Source of the DNA: Domibacillus aminovorans
Lineage (GTDB): Bacteria; Bacillota; Bacilli; Bacillales; Domibacillaceae
Assembly: GCF_001643235.1 (NCBI RefSeq)
Contig: NZ_LQWY01000044.1
Span: 16,939 to 80,938, forward strand
Length of the DNA: 64,000 nucleotides
Direction: 5' to 3'
Shown here: positions 53,524-63,589 of the stretch, piece by piece
Layout: each line of letters starts with the position of its first letter
How positions within the stretch are numbered: position 1 is the stretch's first letter
Position numbers and translations under genes: made by a program
The notes under the pieces: model-generated
The model's database searches: none
Told to the model about the DNA's origin: nothing
Seen by the model: the letters and a program-made list of their open reading frames with translations, nothing else

Positions 53524-55713
53524 ATGGCAAAAAGTGTAGTAATCGCCGAGAAACCCTCAGTTGCACGCGATATTGCAAATGTATTGAAGTGTACGAAAAA
53601 AGGAAATGGATTTTTAGAGGGTGATAAATACATCGTTACGTGGGCATTAGGACATTTAGTTACGCTGGCAGATCCAGAGGCTTACGATAATAAATACAAA
53701 ACATGGAATTTAGAAGATCTTCCAATGCTTCCAGAACGCATGAAATTAGTTGTAATGAAGCAAACTGGAAAACAATTTAATTCCGTTAAAAGTCAGCTCG
53801 TTCGAAGTGATGTTAACGAAATAATTGTGGCTACTGATGCAGGGAGAGAGGGAGAATTAGTCGCACGCTGGATTATTGAAAAAGCAAAAATAAATAAACC
53901 GATTAAGCGTTTATGGATTTCATCTGTAACTGATAAAGCAATAAAAGACGGCTTCGCAAACCTGAAACCTGGAAAAGCCTACGACAATTTATATTCATCG
54001 GCCGTGGCACGATCTGAAGCAGACTGGTATATCGGATTAAATGCAACACGTGCTCTAACAACACGTTTTAACGCGCAGTTAAACTGTGGACGTGTGCAGA
54101 CACCAACAGTTGCGATTATTGCCCAACGTGAAGAAGAAATTAAGCATTTCAAAGCACAGACTTATTATGGCATTGAAGCACAGACATCAGAGAATTTAAA
54201 GCTGACATGGCAAGACGCAAAAGGCAATAGCCGTAGTTTCGAAAAAGAAAAAATCGATACCATTGTAAAAAAGCTTGGAAATCTTGATGCAGTAGTTACA
54301 GAAATTGATAAAAAGAAGAAAAAATCATTTGCACCTAGCCTTTATGATTTAACAGAGCTACAACGTGATGCGAATAAGATTTTTGGCTACTCAGCAAAAG
54401 AAACGTTAAATATTATGCAAAAACTGTATGAGCAGCACAAAGTATTAACATACCCTCGCACAGATTCACGCTATATCTCTTCAGACATCGTAGGAACGCT
54501 TTCAGAGCGTCTTAAAGCTTGCGGAGCTGGAGAATATCGTTCTTTGACTAACAAGATCTTAAGCAAGCCTATAAAAGCTTCTAAATCATTTGTTGATGAT
54601 AGTAAAGTATCTGATCACCACGCTATTATTCCAACAGAAGATTACGTAAATTTCTCAGCTTTTACGGATAAAGAACGCAAAATTTATGATTTAGTTGTTA
54701 AACGGTTTTTAGCTGTACTACTCCCACCATTTGAATACGAGCAATTAACGCTTCGTGCAAAAATCGGAAATGAGAATTTTGTTGCTAGAGGGAAAACCAT
54801 TTTATCGAATGGTTGGAAAGAAGCATACGAAAATCGATTTGAGGATGACGACACAGAAAATGACTTGAAAGAACAAATTTTACCTAGCATCGAACAAGGC
54901 GATAAATTAGATGTAAAATTAATTGTGCAAACCTCAGGTCAAACAAAGCCTCCTGCACGTTTTAATGAGGCGACATTACTTTCGGCAATGGAAAACCCTA
55001 CGAAGTACATGGACACGCAAAATAAACAGCTTGCAGCAACATTAAAATCAACCGGTGGATTGGGTACTGTGGCAACGCGTGCTGACATTATTGAAAAGTT
55101 ATTCAACTCGTTCTTAATTGAAAAACGTGGTAAAGATATTCACATTACGTCAAAAGGGCGTCAGCTACTTGATCTAGTTCCAGAAGAATTAAAATCCCCT
55201 ATGTTAACAGCTGAATGGGAGCAAAAGCTTGAAGCTATTGCAAATGGCAAACTGAAAAAAGAAGTATTTATTTCTGAAATGAAAAATTATACAAAAAAAA
55301 TCGTTGCTGACATTAAAGCAAGTGATAAAAAATACAAACATGACAATATTTCAACAAAATCTTGTCCGGACTGTGGAAAACCAATGCTTGAAGTAAACGG
55401 AAAAAAAGGAAAAATGCTTGTCTGCCAAGATCGTGAATGTGGTCACCGCAAAAATGTCGCACGCATCACAAACGCTCGCTGCCCTCAATGCAAAAAGAAA
55501 ATGGAACTTCGCGGTGAAGGTGCAGGTCAAATTTTCGCATGTAAATGTGGATATCGCGAGAAATTATCTGCCTTTGAAGCAAGACGTAAGAAAGAATCTG
55601 GCGGAAAAGTGGATAAACGTTCTGTACAGAAATATTTAAAACAACAAGAGAAACAAGAAGAGCCTTTAAACAATGCACTAGCAGAAGCATTAAAAGGATT
55701 GAAATTTGATTAA
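53524..55713 (+). CDS. topB: DNA topoisomerase III (intact, acquired copy)
   Basis: 729 residues, complete type IA topoisomerase: Toprim domain at the N-terminus (VVIAEKPSVARDIANVLKCT, ATDAGREGELVARWIIEKA), active-site tyrosine Y310 in LTYPRTDSRYISSD, and C-terminal zinc ribbons (CPDCGKPM.., CPQCKKKMELRGEGAG). It unlinks DNA during replication and recombination. Codon use looks more AT-rich than the flanking genes. It lies on the opposite strand to, and between, two remnants of another topB, so it appears to have replaced it. AAAGGAG ribosome site; terminator follows. Confidence 0.95.
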   Translation: MAKSVVIAEKPSVARDIANVLKCTKKGNGFLEGDKYIVTWALGHLVTLADPEAYDNKYKTWNLEDLPMLPERMKLVVMKQTGKQFNSVKSQLVRSDVNEIIVATDAGREGELVARWIIEKAKINKPIKRLWISSVTDKAIKDGFANLKPGKAYDNLYSSAVARSEADWYIGLNATRALTTRFNAQLNCGRVQTPTVAIIAQREEEIKHFKAQTYYGIEAQTSENLKLTWQDAKGNSRSFEKEKIDTIVKKLGNLDAVVTEIDKKKKKSFAPSLYDLTELQRDANKIFGYSAKETLNIMQKLYEQHKVLTYPRTDSRYISSDIVGTLSERLKACGAGEYRSLTNKILSKPIKASKSFVDDSKVSDHHAIIPTEDYVNFSAFTDKERKIYDLVVKRFLAVLLPPFEYEQLTLRAKIGNENFVARGKTILSNGWKEAYENRFEDDDTENDLKEQILPSIEQGDKLDVKLIVQTSGQTKPPARFNEATLLSAMENPTKYMDTQNKQLAATLKSTGGLGTVATRADIIEKLFNSFLIEKRGKDIHITSKGRQLLDLVPEELKSPMLTAEWEQKLEAIANGKLKKEVFISEMKNYTKKIVADIKASDKKYKHDNISTKSCPDCGKPMLEVNGKKGKMLVCQDRECGHRKNVARITNARCPQCKKKMELRGEGAGQIFACKCGYREKLSAFEARRKKESGGKVDKRSVQKYLKQQEKQEEPLNNALAEALKGLKFD

Positions 55714-55716
55714 TTA

Positions 55717-55757
55717 AAATTAACCCCTTCGAATTAATAACATTCAAGGGGTTAATT
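55717..55757 (+). terminator. terminator of the intact topB
   Basis: AATTAACCCCTT arm and AAGGGGTTAATT complement just after the stop. Confidence 0.8.
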
Positions 55758-55775
55758 GCTTTTAGTTATGAAAGG

Positions 55776-55808
55776 CGAAAAGGGAATTAATTACAATTCC
55801 CCTTTTCA
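55776..55808. terminator. hairpin downstream of the amine oxidase gene
   Basis: AAAAGGGGAATT (minus strand) pairs with AATTCCCTTTT; short T-run. Probable terminator for the minus-strand oxidase gene. Confidence 0.6.
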
Positions 55809-55823
55809 ATCAACTTTTAGTTA

Positions 55824-57758
55824 TTAATGGCAGCTAGTGCCTTTGATTGCTGCTGGACGTGGAAGATCCAACGCTGGATTTCCATCATAGAAACCATGCG
55901 GTTTCAACATGAATCCGATATAGTGAGTTGGCATTACTGGCCAATCCTCAGAACGCACAATATGATGAACGGCCATATTATACCAAACAACAATATCTTC
56001 GTTTTCGATATTACGGTTCTCTTTTACCCAATGTTCTAGAGTATCTCCGCCTTTATTTTGGTTCGGATATTTTCCAGAAGCATACATTTGATCACGATCA
56101 AATTTCGTAACGTGTAAATGATTTTTAATAAATCCTGCACGTTTCATGATACTTGATTCTTCATGCAAGAATGGAGACGCATTTTCACCAGGTACAAGTT
56201 CAAAACCTACTGGCTCACCTACAAAGTTTTTCTTATTAGGGTTAATGATTTTCCATACTCTTGCTGTTTCAAGATTCACTCTTCGTTGAGCTTCTAGTTC
56301 TGTTTTGAATGTTGTCGTTTCAGCATGGAATGAATTTAAATAGCGATTGGTTTGGAAATTTGGCGGCGACGCTACTGTGTTCAATTCTTGAACAGAGTTC
56401 TGTTGTCCATCGACATTTACATCAATACGGTAATTAAAGATATGTTGGTGAATCGGCGCACTGATTTGTGGTGCAACCAGTGATCCATACTTTGGTGTTT
56501 CACCTTCCTCAAGCACACCAATATTCAAGATTCCTGTTAATTTTGCTTCATGTTCAATTTTACCGTCTGTATAGAAGTACCAGAAGAATCCGTAGTCATA
56601 GTTTGCTACTGTCGTAAAGAATGAAATTACTAAACGACGTGAACGGCGTACTTCTACATCTTCTGTTCTCCAATCTGTATGTTTCCATGCAATTCCGTAA
56701 TCTTCTTCATGGAGACAGATCGCATTAGGAATTCTATGGATATCACCATTACCCGTGGCCATAACCGCATCGAAATAGTCGATATGACCGACACAGTCAC
56801 AACCGCGTTCCAATGAGTTGGCTAATTGACCAATTCCGTATTCACCAGCATCAAACGCACATTGCCAGTCATGCGCTGGACTATTATCCCCGTAAGGTAC
56901 AACCATTTCTGATAAAGCTGCACGGTATAGGATTGGGCGTTTTACTCCTTTGTCTTCATAATCTACCGTATGAAGAACGAGTCCTTCTCGAGCTGTGTAA
57001 CCAATTCGGATATCCCATTTTTGCCATTTAATGTTATGTCCATTAATTTCATAGCTTGGGCCTTCTGGTTGTGTAATTTCTAACGGTTTTAAATCTGTCC
57101 GTACTTGGATTTTATCAGTTCGTTCAGGTTTATATTCTGCATCCATAGGCGCAATCGGTTTTACTCCAGAGTCTTCGATTCTGACAACTTTCATCGTACT
57201 TAAGTCGACGACTGGCAATAAACCTGTAAGAGGATAAGCATATGCATTATCGCCTTCATTTTTTCTTACAAAGCAAAGTGCACGAGCAAGTCTTTTTCCT
57301 TCATCTTCTTCAACACCAAAGTATCCAACAGACCAAGGATCAACCATAACCAGACTTGGATCCGTAATGCCGCGTTTTTCAAGCGCTTTATGGAATTCAG
57401 GATTTTTTTTCACCGTTTCTTCAAGTTCAGCATATTCTTCAAAAAGGAATGAAGGTTGAACGCCTGGAACATGTGTCCATGAAACAACTTTTTCATCTGT
57501 AAGAGAGATAACCCCTTCATATGTTTGGCTATCTGATGTATCCAAAACGATCATGAAAGCTTCACGTACAACTGCGTCGCCTTCTTTGAAATTTAACACA
57601 ACTGATTTTTCAGGCTCGTACAAACCAACTTGCTCAAATCGAGCTGCATCCGTTAGTCCTTTTTCTTTTCTTGCAATTGCAACCGCTTTTATAATTTCAC
57701 CGGTTGTAAGAGGCTCCAATGGATGGCCAACTTGCTTCAATGGTTCTTGATTGCTCAT
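55824..57758 (-). CDS. copper-containing primary amine oxidase
   Basis: 644 residues, close to the Arthrobacter-type enzymes. The tyrosine that becomes topaquinone is Y387 in FFTTVANYDYGFFW; copper histidines are in PIHQHIFNYRIDVNVDG, and a third is expected in the C-terminal MPTHYIGFMLKPHGFYDG region. The catalytic aspartate region (AFDAGEYGIGQL) is intact. No signal peptide. It oxidises primary amines to aldehydes with release of ammonia and hydrogen peroxide. No aldehyde dehydrogenase or amine permease is adjacent. It is carried on the same inserted segment as the intact topB. AGGGAGG-type ribosome site. Confidence 0.93.
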   Translation of the reverse strand: MSNQEPLKQVGHPLEPLTTGEIIKAVAIARKEKGLTDAARFEQVGLYEPEKSVVLNFKEGDAVVREAFMIVLDTSDSQTYEGVISLTDEKVVSWTHVPGVQPSFLFEEYAELEETVKKNPEFHKALEKRGITDPSLVMVDPWSVGYFGVEEDEGKRLARALCFVRKNEGDNAYAYPLTGLLPVVDLSTMKVVRIEDSGVKPIAPMDAEYKPERTDKIQVRTDLKPLEITQPEGPSYEINGHNIKWQKWDIRIGYTAREGLVLHTVDYEDKGVKRPILYRAALSEMVVPYGDNSPAHDWQCAFDAGEYGIGQLANSLERGCDCVGHIDYFDAVMATGNGDIHRIPNAICLHEEDYGIAWKHTDWRTEDVEVRRSRRLVISFFTTVANYDYGFFWYFYTDGKIEHEAKLTGILNIGVLEEGETPKYGSLVAPQISAPIHQHIFNYRIDVNVDGQQNSVQELNTVASPPNFQTNRYLNSFHAETTTFKTELEAQRRVNLETARVWKIINPNKKNFVGEPVGFELVPGENASPFLHEESSIMKRAGFIKNHLHVTKFDRDQMYASGKYPNQNKGGDTLEHWVKENRNIENEDIVVWYNMAVHHIVRSEDWPVMPTHYIGFMLKPHGFYDGNPALDLPRPAAIKGTSCH

Positions 57759-58134
57759 GTAATATCCTCCCTTTTATTTACAAAACAATACTGACTTTTC
57801 AAGTGACTTTAAGGTTCGATTCAGTGGCACTACCGAGTAGTAGGAAACTCTCGTCAGTAACAGTTTAACTAATTATGAGAAACTTATACAAAAAATCCAA
57901 AAAAGTCCACGACTTTTGCTATTTTCGAACCTAGCCATTCTTTCCAAAATCAAGTGGAGTTCATCCATCAACTATTTGGATTTGCTGCTTAAGACCAGAT
58001 TCTACTAAGAAACTTTTCGCCTTTTTATATTTCTCCAATTATTCGCATCAGAACCTTAAATAGTATCACAGCTCCAATTAGCCAAATAAGAACATAAAAA
58101 TCATCATCAAAGACAATTCTATCTATTCTTCCCC
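57759..58134. other. region upstream of the amine oxidase, no intact gene
   Basis: Presumed promoter of the oxidase gene, AT-rich. At 58025-58134 the minus strand reads DRIVFDDDFYVLIWLIGAVI then LFKVLMRIIGEI, a membrane-helix-like tail joined in frame to the broken transposase. It looks like the end of an unrelated small membrane protein whose 5' part was lost. Confidence 0.35.
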
Positions 58135-59012
58135 CTCTTTCCAAAAGCGGCAGGAAAAGCAGCGTGAGACGGTGTTCATTCGCTTCTAAAAAGGTTTCAA
58201 GAGTTTGGCATGATAAAATCCGGGCATTATCTAGGATCATGACGATATGCCGGTCTTTATGCCTCCCTACAATATAACGGAGAAATGCCAAAAACGTCTG
58301 CGCATTGCACTGTTCTTTCTCCATACACAAGAATTCGCCATTTTGAACGTTCACACAGCCAAACAAGCTGACAGACGCATGGTGGCCGTAAGTCGGAATC
58401 TGTTTTTGTTTTCCTTTGGGACTCCACGTGGAGCGCAAAGCCTGATAATCGCGGATATGGCTTTCATCTTCATATAAAAAGACTAACTTGTCTGACGCGT
58501 TTTTTTATCATGGCCAGCTCTTTTTGAAAAGCTTCCTGTTTCTTGCCGTTCGCGCGTTTTAACATATACGTCGGACGTGTGTAGCTGAATCCCCAGCGTT
58601 TCAGCATCTTGCCAATTCCCATACGAGTCATCGCAATAGAGGATTTTCGTCCAAGACATGTTTCAAAATACGTGTATCCCAGCTGGATTCACAGCCGTGG
58701 CCTTCTTCAGCCGGTGTGCTGTGCTCGATCATCCGTTTTACTTCAGCTTCTTGATCCGGCGACAATAGAGGAGGTTTTCCCGGTGAGGATCCGCGGTGAA
58801 GCAGCGCCTTCACCCCCCTGATTGAATTTCTTGACTTAGGTGGAAATCGTATCCTGGTGGACATGCAGCAGCTTGGAGATTTCCATCGCATAATAGCCCT
58901 CCATAATAAGCAGGATCATAGTCACCCGCTTGACCATAGAAGCCTTTTTTATCTTTTTTTCATAGGCTTTCAGCTGTTCCAGTGTCCAGCCGTGGTCATT
59001 AGTAATCGTCAA
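58135..59012 (-). pseudogene. IS630-family transposase, degenerate
   Basis: The minus strand from TTG 59012 shows an N-terminal helix-turn-helix (WTLEQLKAYEKKIKKASMVK, YYAMEISKLLHVHQDTIST). It then meets an in-frame TAA, a one-base excess in a G6 run (near 58815-58820), continuing GVKALLHRGSSPGKPPLLSP and MGIGKMLKRWGFSYTRPTYM. A further frameshift near 58500 precedes the DDE catalytic part (YEDESHIRDYQALRSTWSPK, HIVMILDNARILS, LTLLFLPL). The conserved YSPNLNPIE end is missing: the element is cut at about 58135. At least three inactivating lesions. Confidence 0.82.
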
Positions 59013-59147
59013 TCCTTTTCACATTTTCCTCGCTCCTTTGTTCGTTCTTTTAGGAGCAGTATGGACAAAGAAGTAGGCTGCCTAAACACGCCGAAGGATT
59101 AAGTTTGATTTATATAATATGTTAGATATCAATTTTGCTTCTATCTA

Positions 59148-59238
59148 AAAACCTATTCCCTTTTTTGCTGCATCCGAGGACTCGGGCGATGTCACGGGCA
59201 ACAGATGGCTTTTCTGCAAGTACAACTGTTCTACTCAT
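59148..59238 (-). pseudogene. topB: 5' remnant of the resident topB
   Basis: From ATG 59238, after AAAGGA, the minus strand encodes MSRTVVLAEKPSVARDIARV then LGCSKKGNRFL: the unmistakable N-terminus of TopB. It differs from the intact copy (MAKSVVIAEKPSVARDIANV) and homology stops after about 30 codons. With the 3' remnant at 52.84-53.13 kb on the same strand it defines a broken topB gene. Confidence 0.88.
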
Positions 59239-59423
59239 TCGAACATTCCTTTCTGCTTGCTGCTTTCGTTTATTATACCATCGCCAATTTGTTATTCTGA
59301 AATAATATTATGAAAAAGGACAAGTGTTATAACATAGATTAAAACGGGAAGTGAAGTACAAAGAAAAGGATTTATTGAGATTATTTGTAGTATGATTTAC
59401 ACAACAGGAACAGGGGGTTTCTT

Positions 59424-61604
59424 ATGATTGCACAAAAGCGGGGGGATATTCCGTATTTACTCAGTCTTATTTTTTTCATTACAGCTATCGTTTATTTTTT
59501 CGCATCGAACTGGCCAGAATTTGACCGTCCGATGAAAATTGGCTTAAGTCTTGCGGTATTGCTGTTTTGTGCCGGTGCAGCACTCGTTTACAGACGAAGC
59601 AAAACATTTCCTTACCTTGGCAACTGGTGGTTGTTTTTATCAGTCATTGCGTTTGCTGTGGCCGTCGCGCTCGTCGGACAAATGTACAATTCACATGCAG
59701 ATTCGTATGTACTTTTCATCGTTACACTCATACCGACCATCATTTTAGCGTTGCTTACACGCTATCGTCCGCTTTACTGGCTGTCTTTCTTATTATTTGA
59801 ATTGACACTATGGATGAAATTGTACCCAACCGGAACGTTTGTGACGTATACAACAGGCGAGCAGCTCCTTTTGTATACCGGATTGATCGCTCTGCATATT
59901 GGAATTTATTTTTTCTGGTTGAAAATGCACGAACAAAAGTTGTCTTTTTTATCACTCATTGTGTCGCAATACTGTGCACTTTATTTACTCATTCCACATT
60001 CCATTTATGACTTATTTACAGATGATGTGGAATACACCTTTATATTTATGCTGCTTCACGTACTATACATTGCGTTTATCATTTTTTTCTGGAAATCCTT
60101 TATGAAAGTACGTAAGCATCACCCGTTTGAACTTGCGGTCCATCTGTTATTTTTCGGCCTCTATGTCGTCTGGAACGTCTTTTATATATGGTTCAGCATT
60201 ATGGGAGAATACATTTTTTACGCAGGGTTCCCAATGTTATTTATCCTGTTCGCCTTCAGCATTTTCGTTTTAAGAAAACTAAAAACATCTTCTGAAACGA
60301 GCGATCGGAAATGGATTCGCTATACCATATCGCTATTAACCGGCGTTCTCGCATTTATCGGAACAATTATTGCTGTTTCGTCACTTAGTTCCTTTATTGC
60401 ACTCATCTTTGGTTTCAGCGGAGACATGTCAAACAGCTTTCTCTTTCTTTCTGTTCTTTGTATCGGTTCAGGGCTTGCCGTTCGAAAAGATTCTTGGCTT
60501 GTTGTTCGGATGACATTGCAAATTACTGGACTTGTCTTCGCTTTCTTGTTTGTTAGATTTACATCGGGGACAACGTGGCCGGCATTTTTAATCGTAGTAC
60601 CGTTTATCGTACTAACAATTCTTTTATTTAAGAAAAAAGAAGCCATTTTGTACTATCTCGCCGCTAACAGTGCCCTTTTATACGGGATATTCCAGTTGCT
60701 TATGGTAAATGGAGTAGACTTTTCAGTAAGCACGTGGGTTTTATTCGCCGCTGGTGTTTTGAATGCCTGTTTGTTTTTTATCTTAAAAGAGCAGCCGGTC
60801 GGACTTGCCGCTTTTTGGCTATCGATCACATTTATGCTTTACTCGTTAACAGAAGAAGGCTGGGACTCATTATTGCTTCATCTCGTCTTTCTGGCGTATA
60901 TTTGCTGGCATTTATTCCGTCCAATTCTTGAAACGAGATTTTACCGGTGGGCAGCCTGGGCGGCATTTATCGGTTTCATCATCTGGAAATATTACGAATA
61001 CGCATGGCTTCTTCTCCACAAATCACTTACATTCTTTCTTATTAGCATAATCTTTTTTGCCATCTGGTATATGTGGGGACGAAAGCATACCGTACCTGTT
61101 GAAGTGCAGAAATGGAGTATCGGCGCATTTGTGGCTGTTATCACTATTCAATCTGGTTTCTTATTATTCACTGCTTGGCAAAAAGAGCAGCTCCTTCAAA
61201 ACGGGGAAATAGTCGCACTTGAACTTGCACCGATTGATCCACGTTCGATGCTTCAGGGAGATTATGTACAATTGAACTATGAAATCCAGACAAACTATCG
61301 TGAACATTACTATGAGGATACGTCTACTCTCCCAGATGGAAAAGTAAATGTTTTGCTGGAGAAATCAGCCGAAACGATTGATTATAACGGTAAAATCATT
61401 CCCGTCTATACAGCATCGAGCTTTGCACATGCCGGAACGGGAGAGGGATTGACGATGAAAGGAAAAGCCCGTGCTGGAACGTTGACACTCGGTATTGAGC
61501 ATTTCTTTATCCCCGAAAACTCGGGTGCCGAATGGGAAGAAAAAACACATGCGATCGTCCGTGTTGCTGAAAATGGCGATGCGATTTTAGAAACGTTAGA
61601 ATAA
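59424..61604 (+). CDS. DUF2157 / GDYXXLXY domain membrane protein
   Basis: 726 residues. About 18-20 membrane segments make up residues 1-580, followed by an extracytoplasmic C-terminal domain carrying the family motif as GDYVQLNYEI (near residue 612). The N-terminal part (ITAIVYFFASNWPEFDRPMK) matches DUF2157; DUF4401 plus GDYXXLXY is the common two-protein arrangement elsewhere, here in one chain. Function unknown. GGGGG ribosome site. Confidence 0.82.
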   Translation: MIAQKRGDIPYLLSLIFFITAIVYFFASNWPEFDRPMKIGLSLAVLLFCAGAALVYRRSKTFPYLGNWWLFLSVIAFAVAVALVGQMYNSHADSYVLFIVTLIPTIILALLTRYRPLYWLSFLLFELTLWMKLYPTGTFVTYTTGEQLLLYTGLIALHIGIYFFWLKMHEQKLSFLSLIVSQYCALYLLIPHSIYDLFTDDVEYTFIFMLLHVLYIAFIIFFWKSFMKVRKHHPFELAVHLLFFGLYVVWNVFYIWFSIMGEYIFYAGFPMLFILFAFSIFVLRKLKTSSETSDRKWIRYTISLLTGVLAFIGTIIAVSSLSSFIALIFGFSGDMSNSFLFLSVLCIGSGLAVRKDSWLVVRMTLQITGLVFAFLFVRFTSGTTWPAFLIVVPFIVLTILLFKKKEAILYYLAANSALLYGIFQLLMVNGVDFSVSTWVLFAAGVLNACLFFILKEQPVGLAAFWLSITFMLYSLTEEGWDSLLLHLVFLAYICWHLFRPILETRFYRWAAWAAFIGFIIWKYYEYAWLLLHKSLTFFLISIIFFAIWYMWGRKHTVPVEVQKWSIGAFVAVITIQSGFLLFTAWQKEQLLQNGEIVALELAPIDPRSMLQGDYVQLNYEIQTNYREHYYEDTSTLPDGKVNVLLEKSAETIDYNGKIIPVYTASSFAHAGTGEGLTMKGKARAGTLTLGIEHFFIPENSGAEWEEKTHAIVRVAENGDAILETLE

Positions 61605-61672
61605 TGGCTTTATACTCTTTTAAGAGTAAACAATGTACTCTCTCGAAAACCGTTGATTTAATATTCTAAAGT

Positions 61673-61709
61673 GCTCACAGATGATGGTTACGTCTGTGGG
61701 CTTTTTTCA
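61673..61709 (+). terminator. terminator after the GDYXXLXY gene
   Basis: GCTCACAGA and TCTGTGGGC arms (one wobble) followed by six T. Confidence 0.8.
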
Positions 61710-61799
61710 TTGCCAAAATTTTCACATATCCTGTATCTTTCTTCCCTGTTTATATGGTATAACTGTAAAATGATAACGTTTTCAATAGGGGGGATTCAC

Positions 61800-63488
61800 A
61801 TGAGAAAAACAGTCACATGGCAGCTTGGAACAATTATTATTGGCATTATTATTACGATGCTTCTTATTACATCTGTCGCTACATATAAAACGGCATACGA
61901 TAAGTTATCTGAAGCAGCAGGTATTGAAGCGTATGGATGCGCCAATATTACAACCGGTTTAATCGCACCGGAAGACATAGAATCCATTTTATCTGGTGAT
62001 CGAAAAGCGATGAATAAGGTTGGCTTACAGCTAAATTGGACGACAGAACATAAATCCATATTCGAAACACAGTATATTGTCGATTTTGATGGAAAACTGC
62101 TAGCACTCGATGATCATTTACGTAAAAAAGGCTTCGAACCGGGCGATTCTTTTTATATTGATCAGGAAGCGATCGATATGTTAGTTGAAATGGGCCACCC
62201 GACATACTCAGAAATTTACGAATATGATGGCATGGATCGCTTATCCGGCTATGCTCCGATCTATTTGAATAATGAAATTGTCGCGGTCAGCGTCATTGAT
62301 TTTGATGCTTCGATTGTAGCCGATCGGACATGGGGTGTAGTGAAAGATGGTATTTTAATCAGTTTAATTCCAATGATTTTGGCGTCCCTTGTGACGATTA
62401 TACTTATCCGTCGCAAAACAAAGCCGATTTCAGCGCTCATTACACAGGCAAAAGAAATTGCAGATGGCAATTTGTCAGTTGAAAACACACATAATAAAAG
62501 CAACGATGAAATTGGCGATCTTGCCCGCACATTAAACTTAATGGCCGCTAATTTGAAACATATGATTGGTACGCTGAAAACAACATCCGATCAATTAACA
62601 CGCAACTCATTTGAAACAGCGGAATCTTTGAATGAAATGAAAGTATCTGTTCAGCAAGTATCTTCTAACATGGGTGAAGTCGCATCCTCTATTTCGGATG
62701 GCACGATGAACGCTGAACAATCTACCTATATTTTAGATGAGCTTGCAAGCTTAATTCAAACCGCGAAACAAAAAGCAGATACGAGTGTTGATAACTCGAA
62801 AAAGACGATAGCGACTGCAGAAGAAGGCCGCAGCCGTGTGGATGACATTAGCCGTGATATGAACAAAATTAGAACGTCTTCCATCGAAACCGGACAGACC
62901 ATTCAACAATTGAACGAATCTACTGCGAAAATTAATCGTATCGCTGGCACAATTGCTGGTATTGCCGGACAAACAAATTTGCTTGCGCTGAACGCCTCTA
63001 TCGAAGCGGCCCGCGCTGGTGATCATGGAAAAGGATTTGCCGTTGTCGCAGAAGAAGTACGCAAGCTTGCGGAACAATCGAACGAAGAAGTATTACAAGT
63101 TGAAAAATTAGTCAAAGATATTACGAGCAACATTCAGCACGTCGTCGTGTCTATGAACGAAAGCACTAACCTCGTTGAAGAAGGTAACAAAACGGTTCAA
63201 TTTACATCTCAGTCGCTTACAGATATTCTGACAGCCGTCTCAAACACAGCTGAAGAAATTAGCGAAGTGTCCACTTTGACCAATGAAGAAGCAGCCAAAT
63301 CGGACCGCATCGTTGAATTGATTACACACCTAGCCGAATCGATTCGTGAAATTGAAGTAACGACTGTTAATGTATCAGCTGCTGCCCAACAAACCTCTTC
63401 AGCTATTGAAGAAGTCGCCGATCGATCGACCGAAATGAGTAAAGTGGCTCGGGAACTGAATGAAATTGTCGGACAATTTAACGTTTAA
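61800..63488 (+). CDS. methyl-accepting chemotaxis protein
   Basis: 563 codons including the stop, from ATG 61800 (GGGGGG ribosome site); the frame upstream to 61671 crosses the terminator and is rejected. Membrane segment about 7-29, extracellular sensor domain about 30-175, second membrane segment about 178-198, HAMP linker, then a cytoplasmic helical signalling domain. The hairpin tip is [20 protein letters not shown], followed by [15 protein letters not shown]. Ligand unknown. Ends with a short coiled-coil and no CheR-tether pentapeptide. Confidence 0.9.
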   Translation: MRKTVTWQLGTIIIGIIITMLLITSVATYKTAYDKLSEAAGIEAYGCANITTGLIAPEDIESILSGDRKAMNKVGLQLNWTTEHKSIFETQYIVDFDGKLLALDDHLRKKGFEPGDSFYIDQEAIDMLVEMGHPTYSEIYEYDGMDRLSGYAPIYLNNEIVAVSVIDFDASIVADRTWGVVKDGILISLIPMILASLVTIILIRRKTKPISALITQAKEIADGNLSVENTHNKSNDEIGDLARTLNLMAANLKHMIGTLKTTSDQLTRNSFETAESLNEMKVSVQQVSSNMGEVASSISDGTMNAEQSTYILDELASLIQTAKQKADTSVDNSKKTIATAEEGRSRVDDISRDMNKIRTSSIETGQTIQQLNESTAKINRIAGTIAGIAGQTNLLALNASIEAARAGDHGKGFAVVAEEVRKLAEQSNEEVLQVEKLVKDITSNIQHVVVSMNESTNLVEEGNKTVQFTSQSLTDILTAVSNTAEEISEVSTLTNEEAAKSDRIVELITHLAESIREIEVTTVNVSAAAQQTSSAIEEVADRSTEMSKVARELNEIVGQFNV

Positions 63489-63489
63489 T

Positions 63490-63509
63490 ACCGCTTTATA
63501 GGCGGTTTC
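63490..63509 (+). terminator. short hairpin after the chemotaxis receptor gene
   Basis: ACCGC-TTTATA-GCGGT with a few T after it; a weak terminator candidate. Confidence 0.4.
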
Positions 63510-63589
63510 TCATATTTAGTTGTTAGCATTATCCACATATAGGAACGCTATATTGCCGTCCCAATAAAAAAGAGCTGCGAAACATCGCG

